A stretch of DNA of 64,000 nucleotides. Origin: Pegoplata infirma. Lineage: Eukaryota; Arthropoda; Insecta; Diptera; Anthomyiidae. The notes under the pieces were generated by a model. It searched no databases, was not told the origin of the DNA, and worked only from the letters and a program-made list of their open reading frames with translations. The stretch's first letter is position 1. Every line of letters begins with the position of its first letter. The stretch is from positions 11,440,951 through 11,504,950 of the forward strand of contig OY992541.1 of the NCBI GenBank assembly GCA_963921195.1, given 5' to 3'. Made by a program: the position numbers and the translations under genes. This document shows, in pieces, positions 10,077-20,431 of this stretch.

Positions 10077-11382
10077 TAGACTGGCCCTTATTTTTAAAGT
10101 TGCTCCGAATCCCGCTCCCCGGGTCTCATTTCGTGAGGTTACCGGAAAAACTAATCCAGACAAAATGTCAGCTCATTTGGGTCATTTTTGAGCTATCCCA
10201 AGCCCATCAAAGTTTTGAAAAACGATTACAAGGGAAAAATATGAATTTTTAATGATTTTCTGGTGTAGAAAAAATTCTGGTGTAGAAAAATTGAGACCCA
10301 TTTAGGATTTATTTTAAACAAGTTAGAAAAACGCAACATAAACAAGTGAGAGTGTTAAATTCGGCTGTGCCGAATCTTTTATACCCTCCAACACTTCAAA
10401 AAAAAAAAAAAAAAAACAGGGCGTCTTTTTTTTTTTTTGGGGGGGGGAAGTCGGTTGGAGACAACATTCTTGGATCCAACTGCAAGACTTTGAACTTCTT
10501 TAGACATAACAATGTTTCGTTTGCTAAGCAAAAGTACGAAAAACCTATAAAAAATGGATTTTTTTTAGAGGTTTTTTTAGTTCTTAAGAGGGGAACTTTT
10601 TTCCCCCTGAACCGATTGTGCCCATGTTCGAACTTAACCAGCCCAATACCATAAGACATATTCGTGCCAAATTTCAGGAGTCTAACTCTTTTACTTTGGA
10701 CTGTATCGTGTCTTCCACAGACGGACGGACGGACGGACGGACGGACGGACGGACGGACGGACGGACGGACGGACGGACAGACGGACATCGCTAGAATGTC
10801 TTAGAATGGATCACTGATCAATAATATATATACTTTATGGGGTCCTAGACCGATATTTCGATGCGTTACACACGGAATGACAAAGTGAGTATACCCCCAT
10901 ACTGTGGTTGGAGGGTATAAAAATACTTATCATCTTAGTATATTGGACTTTGAAGAATAAAAAAATTTTGTTACAGTAGATAATTTCAAATAAATTTAAA
11001 AAATTGGGCTCGAATTCCTTGATTAAGTGGTCTACACCACGTTAGTTGCCCGGGGAACTTGTAATAACTTGGCTGATTTTTGTCCGATTTTGGTGTTTAT
11101 TGCTTTATTAGAGAGACAATTTACTGCAATTCACAATTTTGTGGTCATTTGAATTAAAACTTCACTCAAAATATCGACAAAATTAAGAAAATCAATAAAA
11201 AGTCATATTTTTCCCTTGTAATCGTTTTTCAAAACTTTGATGGGCTTGGGATAGCTCAAAAACGATCCAAATGAACTGAAATTTTTTCTGGATTAGTTTT
11301 TCCGGTAACCTCACGAAATGAGACCCGGGAAGCGGGATTCGGAGCAACTTTAAAATCGCCCATACAACGAAGGGCCGGTCTA
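10077..11382. mobile_element. hAT-like element with long inverted ends, TSD GTGAACA(C/G)-type
   Basis: The ends are TAGACTGGCCC and GGGCCGGTCTA. The flanks are GTGAACAC (10069-10076) and CTGAACAC (11383-11390), which match at 7 of 8 bases. The long arms are near-complementary: GTTGCTCCGAATCCCGCT, CATTTCGTGAGGTTACCGG and CCATCAAAGTTTTGAAAAAC at 10100-10225, with their inverses at 11215-11350. It contains a HINE-B copy at 10341-10920. It inserted a few codons before the YADD motif of the LOA reverse transcriptase. Confidence 0.88.
10341..10920 (-). mobile_element. HINE-B, near-complete copy
   Basis: It starts (plus-strand view) AACAAGTGAGAGTG, has the TTCGGCTGTGCCGAA stem-loop and TATACCCTCCAACA. 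G/C-rich and T-rich blocks follow, then an (ACGG)n microsatellite of about 70 bp at 10720-10790. It ends ATACTGTGGTTGGAGGGTATAA. The INE-1-style orientation is minus. The 130-codon minus frame across it is the translated microsatellite and is not a gene. Confidence 0.85.
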
Positions 11383-12195
11383 CTGAACACCCAGAGACTG
11401 TATTTCCACCAGAAGTGAGTCGACCACAAAACACCATAGTAGCGGAGAGAGAACACCTCCTTGGGGGCAGCCTCTGTTTACCTCAACCGTGACTTTTGTG
11501 CCCCACTGACTTTCAGTGGTCAACAATCTATTAGAGAGCATAAAGTAGATCCATTTGACAAGAACTGGATCCACACCATGCTCTTCAGCCGAAGCCTTCA
11601 TAGAGTCGAAGGTGGCATTAACAAAGGCTCCCTCAATATCCACAAATACACCCAAAGTGTAGTTTTGTTTATCAAGGCCCTTCTCAATCTTTAAAACAAG
11701 ATCATGAAGTGCCGACTCACAAGATCTACCACTTTGGTACGCATGTTGCTGAGTATTTAAGGGGCACTCGACTAATGCTATCGACCTTATGAATTTTTCC
11801 ACCATTCGTTCAAGACTTTTCAGTAGGAAAGAAGACAAACTGATTGGTCTGAAACTTTTCGGCAAAGTGTAGTCCTCCTTTCCCGGTTTGGGAATAAAGA
11901 CGACTTTGACATCGCACCAGGATGATGGAACATAACCATGGGCCAGACTGGCCAAGAAGATTCTTTCAAGATTCTTCATAAGGATATCTCCACCACTCTT
12001 TAGCATAATTGGATATATACCATCGGGACCAGGGGATTTGTAGTTATCGAAGGACGAAAAGGCGTACCTAATCGAATCTTCAGTAACTACCCTCGATGCT
12101 ATATACCAGGACCAACCCGTGGCGACTGAAACAGGTTTTTCAATAATTTCTGTTTTTGTCTCTGTCACTTTGCACCCTGGAAAGTGAGTGGACAA
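11383..12195 (-). pseudogene. LOA ORF2: reverse transcriptase fingers and palm
   Basis: This open stretch of about 270 codons carries recognisable reverse transcriptase motifs in order: KSPGPDGIYP, VVFIPKPGK, SFRPISLSSFLLKSLERMV, NTQQHAYQSGRS, FVDIEGAF (motif A, first catalytic aspartate) and RGCPQGGVLSPLLW (motif B). It then reaches VVDSLLVEIQSLGV, where the hAT element cuts the gene. The DIEGAF form of motif A and the HAYQSGRS word are characteristic of the LOA group. Upstream the frame is lost by a one-base deletion near 12213, so the N-terminus shown by the open frame is not the true start of the protein. Confidence 0.88.
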
Positions 12196-12860
12196 CAGAA
12201 TGTCATTGACTTCCTGTTGGTTTCAGTATAAGTACCATCGGGTTTCCTAAGGGAGTCAAGCTTAGCTGCATTATCTTTCTGAAAGATTTTTCAGAGTTTG
12301 GCTGTATCCCTCGTGCCCTTTACCCCCTCACAAAATGTTCTATAAGACTTAAGTTTGGCTTGCCGCACGTTTTTCTTATAGTCCCTTTGTATGAGATGGT
12401 AATTGTTCCAGTCAGCATCTTTTCGAGATTTTAATGTTCTATTAAGTAGTTTCCTACAACTTTTCCTGAGTTTTCCAAGTTCATCATTCCACCAAGGGAC
12501 TGAATAACCTTGTCTACTCTTCCTTAACGGACATACAGTCTCATAGCAGTCAGTAAGAGTTTTACCTTATTTCTCAGATTCCACTTCAACCGACTCTATG
12601 CTACCAGGTATTGGAATAAGATGCAATCTCTGATGTAGCATTTCCTCAAATCTTACCCAATCCGCTTTACGAGGGTTTCGACCTGACGGAATTGTCGGTA
12701 TGTCAATTCCAAGCCTAAACCTAATGTAGCGGTGGTCCGACAAGGACACCACATCAGAAACACACCATTTCTTTATCATCGAGCTTATCTTAACATTGGA
12801 TAAAGTAAGGTCAATGACCTGTTGTCTTCGTTTAGTAACAAAAGTTGGTGAATTTCCGTT
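12196..12860 (-). pseudogene. LOA ORF2: endonuclease C-terminus and linker, with stops
   Basis: The minus strand starts at the truncation point with GNSPTFVTKRRQQVIDLTL and leads to SLSDHRYIRF (SDH at about 12732-12740). This matches the last motif of an APE-type endonuclease, the enzyme that nicks the target DNA. A linker follows with SVPWWNDELGKLRK. In-frame stops occur at TAA near 12565 and TGA near 12288, and a frame change near 12213 precedes LLSTHFPGC. The first part of the endonuclease is missing because of 5' truncation. Confidence 0.8.
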
Positions 12861-12963
12861 AATGCGTAATTAATATACGCACTTTTGATATAATTACGAA
12901 ATCAATTAAATTTTTAATTCAACGAACGATTTTCGTAATTGAAATTAATTTTTATTTTTTTAG

Positions 12964-13535
12964 TTGGGCCGGTAAACAAACACGTATGTAATAAATGTTG
13001 GTACTAAACCTCATATTTAGTTTGATAAAAAATTTTTAAAAATGGGCTACATTGCAAAATGTTTAGCAGACATTTTTTTAGAGTGTTACCATTGTTCTAT
13101 ATTTTTTTAGCAAATCACTAAAAAAATCGTGCTAATGAAGAGACAAAAAAAATTATTTAATTAGTTAAATAAACTGTTTTTAAAACTTTACAAAGTTTCA
13201 CGTTATTTACAAAGTAACAGTAAAGAAAACAAAAATTAAATCTAAAAAATACGTGAAATTTTATTTGAAAAGAAAATAAAAAAATTAATAGAATTATTTG
13301 TAACATTCTGGTAAATTTTGCAAAAAAAAAAAAAAAACAACAGCTCCATATTGTTTACTAGAATTGCTGACAGACAGTTTGAACTAACAAATAAACGACA
13401 ACGAGACAGACTTACTGTCGTATGGTCGACACAACTGAAAAGTTGAGAATATTACAACACCATTTCTAAAATTTTCTATGGGAACAATTTAAAAAAAAAA
13501 ATTTAAAAATTTTTTAACAGGAAAAATGTGAGGTT
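12964..13535. other. A/T-rich spacer, no gene seen
   Basis: Low-complexity sequence with a short more complex patch at 13360-13450 (GCTGACAGACAG, GGTCGACACAACTG). I recognise no element ends and no coding frame. Confidence 0.4.
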
Positions 13536-13539
13536 TGTT

Positions 13540-14450
13540 TTATAACAAAAATTTGAGAATTTTTCTTTAAAAAAAATTTGAGAATTTTTCTACACTAAGA
13601 ATTTGATATTTTTTATAGGGAATTTTAAATAAAGGAAATATTTGAGAATTTCTGTAGGAAAAAATTAAGAAAAATGTAAGAGAATTTCTAAAGGAAAAAT
13701 CTCAGAACTTTTCTATAGGATAATCTGAGAAATTTTCTTAAAGAAGAATATGAACATTTTTGTAATCTAAGGAAATAATCTGAGATCTTAGAATCTCAAA
13801 ATTTTTCTTTAGAAAAACTCTTAGGTATATTGAATTTTTTCTATTGGAAAAAAGTTTTCTAATCTAAGGAAATCTGAAGATCTTTTTTATAGGAAAAATG
13901 TCTTAGAATCTCAAAATTTTTCTATAGAAAAATGCATGAATATTATATTTTTTCTATTGCAAAGAAGTCTCGAAATATTTAAATATGTCTGTTATAAAAA
14001 TCAAGAGAATTTTTTTATAGGACAAATCAGACAATTTTTCTATAGGAAAAATCAAAGAATTTTCTTCAAAAAAATTTAAAATTAAAAAAAAAAAAATTAT
14101 CAAAATTTAAGACTTTTTTTATAGGAAAATTACTTAGAATCTAAAACTTTCTATTGGACATAATATTTCAGAATCTACGATAATGCTACAGAATCTAAGA
14201 ATATATCTCAGAATCTGAGTTTTTTTTTTATTGAAAAATGTCTCACTTTCTATAGGAAAAATCTCTCAGAATCTGAGACTCAGAATCCCTTTTTCGATAG
14301 GAAAAATCTCTCACAATCAGAATCTGAGACCCAGAATCTTAGACTCAGAATCTAAGAAGAAAAATCAGAGAATTTTTCAATAGGAAAAATCTGAAAATTT
14401 TTCTATAGGAAAAATCAGAGAATTTTTCTGTAGGAAAAATCAGAGAATTA
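13540..14450. repeat. Hairpin minisatellite, block 1
   Basis: Degenerate tandem units of about 30-34 bp alternate AGAATCTGAGA with TTTTTCTATAGGAAAAA. Each half is self-complementary, so a unit can form two small hairpins. The same motif recurs at 37775-38330, 45415-46965 and 57115-63230, with TATAC GAAAAA or TATAG GAAAAA variants. It is non-coding. Confidence 0.75.
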
Positions 14451-14452
14451 AT

Positions 14453-14695
14453 TTCAGTTTTGTTTTTGCTAATTTATGCCAAAATATGCACTTAAAAGTT
14501 GGAAATATGCACAAAATATGCATTTAAAACCAAAATATGCAAAAATATGCATTTTCACCAAAATATGCAAAAATATGCAAAACAAATCGATGCCATTTTA
14601 ATGCGAATTTCTTGATTCGGCCAGATATTTGGTAGATATCGTTTTTAGACTATCTACAAAAAAAAACATGCGTTTGCCTGGAAATCTCATCCCTA
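14453..14695. mobile_element. Right end of a hAT-like element (TAGGGATGAGA family)
   Basis: From TTTTTGCTAATTTATGCC onward the sequence matches the hAT element at 28356-28933, including the repeated AAAATATGCA words, AACAAATCGATGCCATTTTA and the terminal AATCTCATCCCTA. The left part is absent; the homology starts abruptly where the minisatellite ends. The mariner-like element at 14696 begins directly at this end. Confidence 0.75.
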
Positions 14696-15578
14696 CACTC
14701 AAAAAAAAAAAAAAAACTGTAATGTTAGCAAAAAAAGCTTGTAAACCTACAAGAAAATTTGCTGATTTTGAACCCGAAATTTTTTTGCTAAAGTTAGTAA
14801 AAATGTTTTGCCAATAATTTGTTAACTAAATTTGTTTTTTTTTTAACTTAGTTCATACACATCTGAGGACCCCATTGGGTTCGGACCCGATAGGTCCAGA
14901 CCCCGATGGGCCTAGACCTAGTTGGGTTCCTTAAAAATCGTCATAGTTTTTGATCCAAAATTTGTGTCCGTTTCGCTCTACCTTGCTTAGTTTTTGAGAT
15001 ACGTGATTATAGGGGACCACTGGGGTTTCGATAACTTCCAAAATATTACTCGGAGAGCTTTTGACTATTTTGCGGTCTTGTTCTACGTGTTGAGAGCTAC
15101 AAAATACTTTTGGACTTTTTGTTGTGTCAGCAATATTTACCGAGATATGAGCATTTTAACATTTTCGGGAATGCTAACTTTTTTGGATCCAAAGTTAGGG
15201 CCCATTAAGGTCCACACATGTGAAGAGGACCGGCGATACTATGGAGAGCCCGAGAACCAAAAATGGCCTACATTTTTTCTCTATCTGGCTTAGTTTCCGA
15301 GATAGCGCCATTTTAAGTTTTCTGAAAAGAAAAAAAAATTTACCATTTATTTTGTTAATATTAGCAAAAAAGCTTGTAAAAATTTGGCCAACTCAATTTT
15401 AAATTTAGCAATATAAATTAGTTAAAATTTTTTTTAAAATTGCTAATGCGCTAAATGAAGTTTACAAGATATTTTTGCTAACATGCTAATCTCAACTAAA
15501 AATTTGCTAAAAGTTAGCTAACCACCATTAGCAAAAAAAAAAAAAATTAGTAAATCTACTAATGTATTATTTTGAGTG
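14696..15578 (+). mobile_element. Tc1/mariner-like non-autonomous element, family T1
   Basis: The ends are CACTCAAAA and TTTTGAGTG, flanked by TA at 14694-14695 and 15579-15580. The middle contains a G/C-richer block (GACCCCATTGGGTTCGGACC, GTTTCGCTCTACCTTGCTTA). Homologues are 30513-31409 (inverted) and 53757-54108 (partial). The 99- and 60-codon frames inside are in non-coding repeat sequence. No transposase motif is seen. Confidence 0.8.
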
Positions 15579-15580
15579 TA

Positions 15581-16423
15581 GTGATAATAAATGACTTTGG
15601 TAATTCTTACCACGCTGTTGAAGGTACCCCAAAGATTGGTGTAGCACCAGAATTTAAACAGATTCTGTGGAAGAATAACCTGATCCACACCGGTTCTTTG
15701 TAACCAAATATTTTTCTGTGAAGTACTTCTTATGTTAATTCATAAAGGGAAACATTAATATGGCCTCGAACTATAATAATATCTTTTCCATTTCTTAAGA
15801 AATATTCGCAAAAACGCATTAATACAAGATTTTTTTTTTTTTAATTCTTATAAAATTTCAATTGGAAATGGTGTTGAGTAATAACTTTTAAACCCAAATA
15901 ATTACTCAACCAACTATTTTATTTTTTTTTGCAGACAATTTGTTTTTATATTTATATTTTTGTTGTAGCCTTCGCATTAATATGGACTTTTTAACCTTGG
16001 CCCCTTTTTTTTTGTAATGGCGTCAAAATGTTCGTTTTTTTTTCTTAAATTCTAACGTAACGAAAATTTATAAAATGGCACAACAAAAGAATGAAAAAAT
16101 AAAGAAATATAAACAAAAATAAAATAAATATTCATAAAATAACAAGAGTTTTCCGTTGTAATGGGTAGAGAAATTGTTGCGAAAATATATTTAAAAAAAC
16201 ACACACACACAACAATAGTAAAATGATACATAGTATACATAAACCGTTATTTATTCTACCGGAAACGGATATACTAGAAATTTATTTACTTTAATGCCTT
16301 CTAGCTTTCATTTGTGTTGTACGTAGCCTGACTGTAACGCTTTTACATCATTTGTCAGCTTAATTACTATAAAAATTGTTTTGTCGTGACCACAAACATT
16401 TCATGTCCTTTTAGATTTTTTTT
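15581..16423. other. Spacer, no gene recognised
   Basis: A slightly more complex stretch at 15600-15780 has no recognisable frame; the rest is A/T-rich with an (AC)n run at 16199-16211. The words ACATTAATATGGCCTCG (15752) and GCATTAATATGGACTTT (15974) are alike. No RNA gene or element end is seen. Confidence 0.4.
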
Positions 16424-17287
16424 TATACCCTCCACTCTAGTGATAGAGGGTATATATAAGTTTGTCATTCCGTTTGTAACACCTCGAAATATTGGTCTAG
16501 GACCCCATAAAGTATATATATTCATGATCCTCGATCGATTTTAAGACGATCTAGCGATGTCCGTCCGTCCGTCCTTCCGTCCGTCCGTCTGTCCGTCGTC
16601 TGTCGGTCTGTTGAAAACACGCTAACTTTTGAAAGACTTTACGGAGGCTCCTAAAGTTTGGCATATATGTTGGGCATTTACCTGGTCAGGTTGGTATTGC
16701 AATCCAGCGAAATCGGTCCAGTTGTTCAAAAGTTATGAGCAAAAGACTGAATTTCGGCAAGGGTTTTTCGTGAATTTATGAGATAAAAAGCACTATAACT
16801 TTCGAAACGCAATTCTGAGGATGCTGAAGCTTGGCATATATATTTTTCGTTCCTCCAGCCTAGTTCGTGTTGAATTTCACCCAAATCGGTCCAGTGGTTC
16901 AAAAGTTATTAGCAAAACCGTGAATTTCAGATTAGCTCCACCTTAAATTCACGTGTTGAAAACCCGTTAAACCTGTTTTAAAAACATTGGTAAGTCACAA
17001 AAATATTTTGCAACGTTATTTTGTCACTCAAAAATATTTTTATATCAAAACAAGAAAAAATACACTCGAAAAAAATTTTACACTCAAAAAAAAAGTTTAC
17101 ACTCAAAAAAAAAAATTAGTAAATTTTTTTTTTTTTTTAATTACTAAAAAAAATTTTTACACAAAGTAAAATATTTCTAATCAAAACTGTTATTTTTTCA
17201 CGTTAGAAAATTTACTATCACTTAAAATGGGCATAGTGGAGGGTATTCATAGATTCGGCCAAGTCGAATTTAACTTTTCTACTTGTT
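16424..17287 (+). mobile_element. HINE-A, near-complete copy
   Basis: The order is as in 4101-5134: TATACCCTCCACTCTAG, CCCATAAAGTATATATATTC, CGATCTAGCGATGTCCG with (CCGT)n, CGCTAACTTTTGAAAGACTT, two CGGTCCAG..GTTCAAAAG blocks, ACACTCAAAAAAA minisatellite, GGAGGGTATTC, a TTCGGCCAAGTCGAA stem-loop and CTACTTGTT. Confidence 0.87.
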
Positions 17288-17590
17288 ATTTTTTTTTTTT
17301 GTACTTTTTAACGATGTTTTATGACAAAAACATAATTTTTAATTTGCTGTGCGGATTTTCTTTTTTAACTCAAAACACTAAAAATAGTAATAAACTAGAA
17401 CGTTTTGTAGATGACTGGTCATTATTTTTAATTTTTTTTTTTTACTTCAATACACTTGTGTTTTCTTCTTGATACTCAAAGTGGATGACAGTTTGAGCTA
17501 ATTTTTGAAACGGAAATTGGTAGGAGATTGTACATTGGAAGAATCGTGTGGGTTGGAAGGGATCGCGATAAAACGACAAGAAAACGCATT
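17288..17590. other. A/T-rich spacer, no gene seen
   Basis: No element border or gene is recognised. The 81-codon plus frame starting at 17227 is low-complexity Phe/Leu-rich and begins inside HINE-A. Confidence 0.4.
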
Positions 17591-17595
17591 TAAAA

Positions 17596-18066
17596 CGTAC
17601 ACTCTAATCAAAATTTGTTGAAATTTACCCAATTTATAGTAGGAAAATAGACTCCTACTATAAATTGGGTAATTTTACTCTGAATGTGTAAATTGAATAA
17701 ATTGACCACATGTGGTCAATTTAAATAAAAAAGAGGTGAATAAAATATAACAAAAAAACAAAAAAAAAAAAAAAACATGCGGCGCCAGCCAGCATCGAAC
17801 TCGCCACCTTCTGATTTGAAAGTACACTTCTTAACCACTACGCTACGTAAGCTTATACTTTTATCTGGCGTTTTAGTTATTTAACATGTGTGGACGTATG
17901 TTGTTCGACAATTTTATTTACGCATTTGTGTGTAAAATATTTAAATTAACGGATAATATTTTTAATTTGCTGTGTTTAATTGGTTTGAATTTATTCTACG
18001 CATTTAGTGTTTATATTAACACATAATGCGTGCTATTCAACAAAAATTTACCCAATTTATAATAGT
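17596..18066. repeat. Repeat unit with a stem-loop, a tRNA-like core and direct end repeats
   Basis: The word TTTACCCAATTTATAGTAG at 17625 recurs in the same orientation near 18049, so it borders the unit. Next to the first copy a near-perfect stem-loop is formed by ACCCAATTTATAGTAGG and CCTACTATAAATTGGGT (17627-17669). A perfect ACCACATGTGGT palindrome follows near 17704. The tRNA-like sequence (17779-17852) lies between. The class is unknown. Confidence 0.5.
17779..17852 (-). repeat. tRNA-like sequence (SINE head or tRNA pseudogene)
   Basis: The minus strand contains TAGCGTAGTGGTTAAG, an excellent A-box match, a stem ACTTTC..GAAGGT in the anticodon-arm position, and GAGTTCGATGCT as a degraded B box, about the right distance apart. 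The anticodon loop is not seven bases and the acceptor stem is poor, so a working tRNA is unlikely. The poly-A run next to it at 17759-17775 is downstream on the minus strand, as expected for a retroposed tRNA or SINE. Confidence 0.6.
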
Positions 18067-18076
18067 AAGTTTACAT

Positions 18077-18991
18077 GCACAGAAAAAAATAAAAATGAAT
18101 TTCAATTACGAAATTCGTTGATTCAATTAAAAAATTAATTGATTTCGGACCTATCACGAAAATGCGAATATTAATTACTCATTTTGTTTGAAAATAGTTT
18201 TAAAACTTAATTAAATTGTTAATTGAATCAATTAAAGTTTTAATTGAAAATAAAATGGAAAACCAATTAAAATTGTAACTAAATACAATAAAATAAATAA
18301 TATAAAATTGAAAATCAATAATATAGATTTATTGATACACATAAAATTTTTAATTGAAAAAAGACCAAAACTCAATTTAATTTTAAAAGTTAAACTTCAA
18401 AAAATGTCCTAAAATAAATAAACATAGAATTTTTTTGTTTTATATATTAAGAAATTTATTTTCTTTATTGAATATAAACAGTTGGTATAATTTTGCATAG
18501 AAACATTATGGTAGTATTTTATATATCAATAACTATTTAAAATTACATTTTTATTCTTAAATCTTGTTATTGCATGCATTTTTGGCGCTTTAGTAAGGTT
18601 GAAACAAAAAAAAAATTATTATATTTCAATGTGCAAAACACAAAGCAAATGCCTCATATTATTTTTTTTTTTGTTTCAACTGAACACATTTTATTAGCAA
18701 AACACTTTATCCGCGACGACCACTCGCCTTAAAGAAAACAATAAAACTAAATTTTTTTGTTGCGTTTTATGTATTCATTGGCTGCTACCACCAAAATATA
18801 CAAAACAATAGTTGGTTACTAACACTAATGCATACAAAACCGGTTTCGTTTGTTTATTTTATTTTTGTTTTCAGTAAAGTTAAGAATTCAATTAAAACAT
18901 TAATTGAATCAATTAAAATGTTTAATTTAAGTTAAATTTAATATCAAATCCACTTTTAATTAAAAACAAAATTACGATATTATTTTCTGTG
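18077..18991 (+). mobile_element. A/T-rich inverted-repeat element (ATTGAATCAATTAAA family)
   Basis: The ends are CACAGAAAAAAATAAAAAT and, inverted, CACAGAAAATAATATCGTAA, with the dinucleotide TG on both sides. The inside is filled with AATTGAATCAATTAAA-type palindromic words. It is the unbroken paralogue of the element into which the LOA retrotransposon inserted. It is non-coding. Confidence 0.6.
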
Positions 18992-19053
18992 TGGGTTTTT
19001 TAGAGTGTAAGTCAGTGTGATAAATCTATTCATATAGATTCATTAAGGCTACG

Positions 19054-19784
19054 CCCAGCAAAACTTTGGTAATGGGTAGTGATTATATAACACATTACCA
19101 GGTAATGTATATAACTTATTTGTAGCATTATTTTATGATGTCTTACCAAACATTTGTTCCACAACGTATTATTTTCAAGTGAAAAATAATGCATTACTAA
19201 TAATTTGCTATGTAATGCATGATTATTGAAAAAAATGTATTTCATATTTATTATTTCTAAACATTAAATCATGGATGACTTATATTTGATTACATTATGT
19301 ATTATTTGAAAGTTTGAAATAATGCATTATTTATAATCGGATGCATAATGCATTACAATAACATAAAAAATAATTATTTTATAAAAAAATGCATAAGTTT
19401 AAACTAGAGATGGGCTCACGACAGGAAATTTCTAACGACACACTCACGAGCATATTTTATCTACTTACACTCACTTACAATCACGTGAGTAAATTTAATA
19501 CAAAATTACTTTTTCACTACTCGTAACACCTTATATATTATCTTCTGGTATGCTATATTATTTCATTTCTCGTAACCTATAAAATATCATATATTTTACA
19601 CCTTACTCGTATTCTTCGTTATAAATTTATGACTTATTTTATACCTTACTGGTATTCTTTGTGATAATGTGGATGCATTACTTTGAGTCTCATCGCCTGT
19701 TAAAATCATCAATGCTGCAATGTATAAAATAAGAGATCCTATACCTTATTTTATACCTTATTTGGTAATCTAAGTTTTGCTGGG
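19054..19784. mobile_element. Inverted-repeat element with CCCAGCAAAACTT ends, TSD ACG
   Basis: The left end is CCCAGCAAAACTTTGGTAAT; the right end, inverted, is CCCAGCAAAACTTAGATTACC. ACG flanks both sides (19051-19053, 19785-19787). The left half is rich in TAATGCATTA words and the right half in TTATACCTTA words. The superfamily is unclear; a 3-bp duplication is compatible with PIF/Harbinger or CACTA-like elements. The 71-codon minus frame at 19030-19245 is not a gene. Confidence 0.65.
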
Positions 19785-19787
19785 ACG

Positions 19788-20157
19788 TTTTTGGAAATTA
19801 CAAATCTAAGTGGGTGAAAGCGGTCAAATTTGTATTTTGGTACTTTTTCCGTTTCCTGAAGTAATGGTTCAACATAAAATGATGCTTAAAACACCTCTAT
19901 TTTTTTTTTTTGAAAATCCGGAAAAACAGGCGAAGATTTTTGCAACAAATAACATTAAATTATGGAGTGAGGCCGCAATGAAAAAATTATTTAATATTTT
20001 TTTTTCATATTCACCACAGATGCAGTTGAAAAATTATCAACGTACAATTTGTAACCCCTTTTGCCCAAATAAGAATTTTAAAAAATTTTAATTTTTAGGA
20101 ATGATTGCTTTACTTGTAAATAGATCAGTTGATACGAAAAACGATTAGTAAAGTAAA
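19788..20157. other. Spacer, no gene recognised
   Basis: One 93-codon plus frame (19810-20091) spans it but has low-complexity Phe/Lys-rich composition and no recognisable motif. I do not call a gene. Confidence 0.35.
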
Positions 20158-20370
20158 AATCGACTTGGCCGAATTTATGAATACCCTACACAATGCCCTT
20201 TTTAAAGGGTAGGACATTTTTAACGTGGAAAAAAATAACGTGACAAAAATACTTCGTAAAGTAATTTTGTGGCTTATCAATGTTCTAAAAGCTTGTTTTT
20301 TAAAAGCTCGGTTTTTTCAACACGTGAATTTAAAGTGAAACCAATCTGAAATTCACGGTTTTGCTAAAAA
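20158..20370 (-). mobile_element. HINE-A fragment
   Basis: It carries the family A CGACTTGGCCGAATTTATGA stem region, ATACCCTACACAATGCCC, and CAACACGTGAATTTAAAGTG and CTGAAATTCACGGTTTTGC further on. It then breaks off before the microsatellite half. The first bases of the CTTGTT end are changed. Confidence 0.72.
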
Positions 20371-20431
20371 ATTTAAATTTTAAGCTTATCTCGAAAACAA
20401 TGTGAGATATGAAAAAACGATTATAGACAAA

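Larger units (their letters stand above)
5778..12860 (-). mobile_element. LOA-clade non-LTR retrotransposon, 5'-truncated, with three hAT insertions
   Basis: It is flanked by an 11-bp duplication AATGCGTAATT (5767-5777 and 12861-12871), typical in length for target-primed retrotransposition. The minus-strand 3' end is a short CAACTCAACTCAAC run beside 5778. The 5' end is truncated within the endonuclease at 12860. In order it encodes endonuclease C-terminus, reverse transcriptase, RNase H and a Cys-rich tail. Three hAT-like elements (5809-7245, 7412-8707, 10077-11382) interrupt it; without them it is about 3.0 kb. G+C is clearly higher than in its surroundings. The DIEGAF motif plus RNase H favours LOA (Bilbo/baggins-like); the related I clade is the alternative. 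Confidence 0.85.
5620..12963 (-). mobile_element. A/T-rich element (ATTGAATCAATTAAA family) split by the LOA retrotransposon
   Basis: Two flanks, about 5620-5777 and 12861-12963, join after removal of the LOA insertion into one sequence. On the minus strand that sequence matches 18077-18991 almost word for word: AATAAAAAT, TTTCAATTACGAAA, AATTAATTGATTTCG, TTAATTACKCATTTTGTTTG and AATTAAAGTTTTAATTGAA in the same order. The outer borders are approximate and no duplication was identified. It is non-coding. Confidence 0.65.

Noticed and set aside
10396..10788. 130-codon minus-strand open frame
   Set aside because: Its N-terminus is the translated (ACGG)n microsatellite (repeated VRPS) and the remainder is HINE-B sequence; all copies of the family lack a conserved protein.
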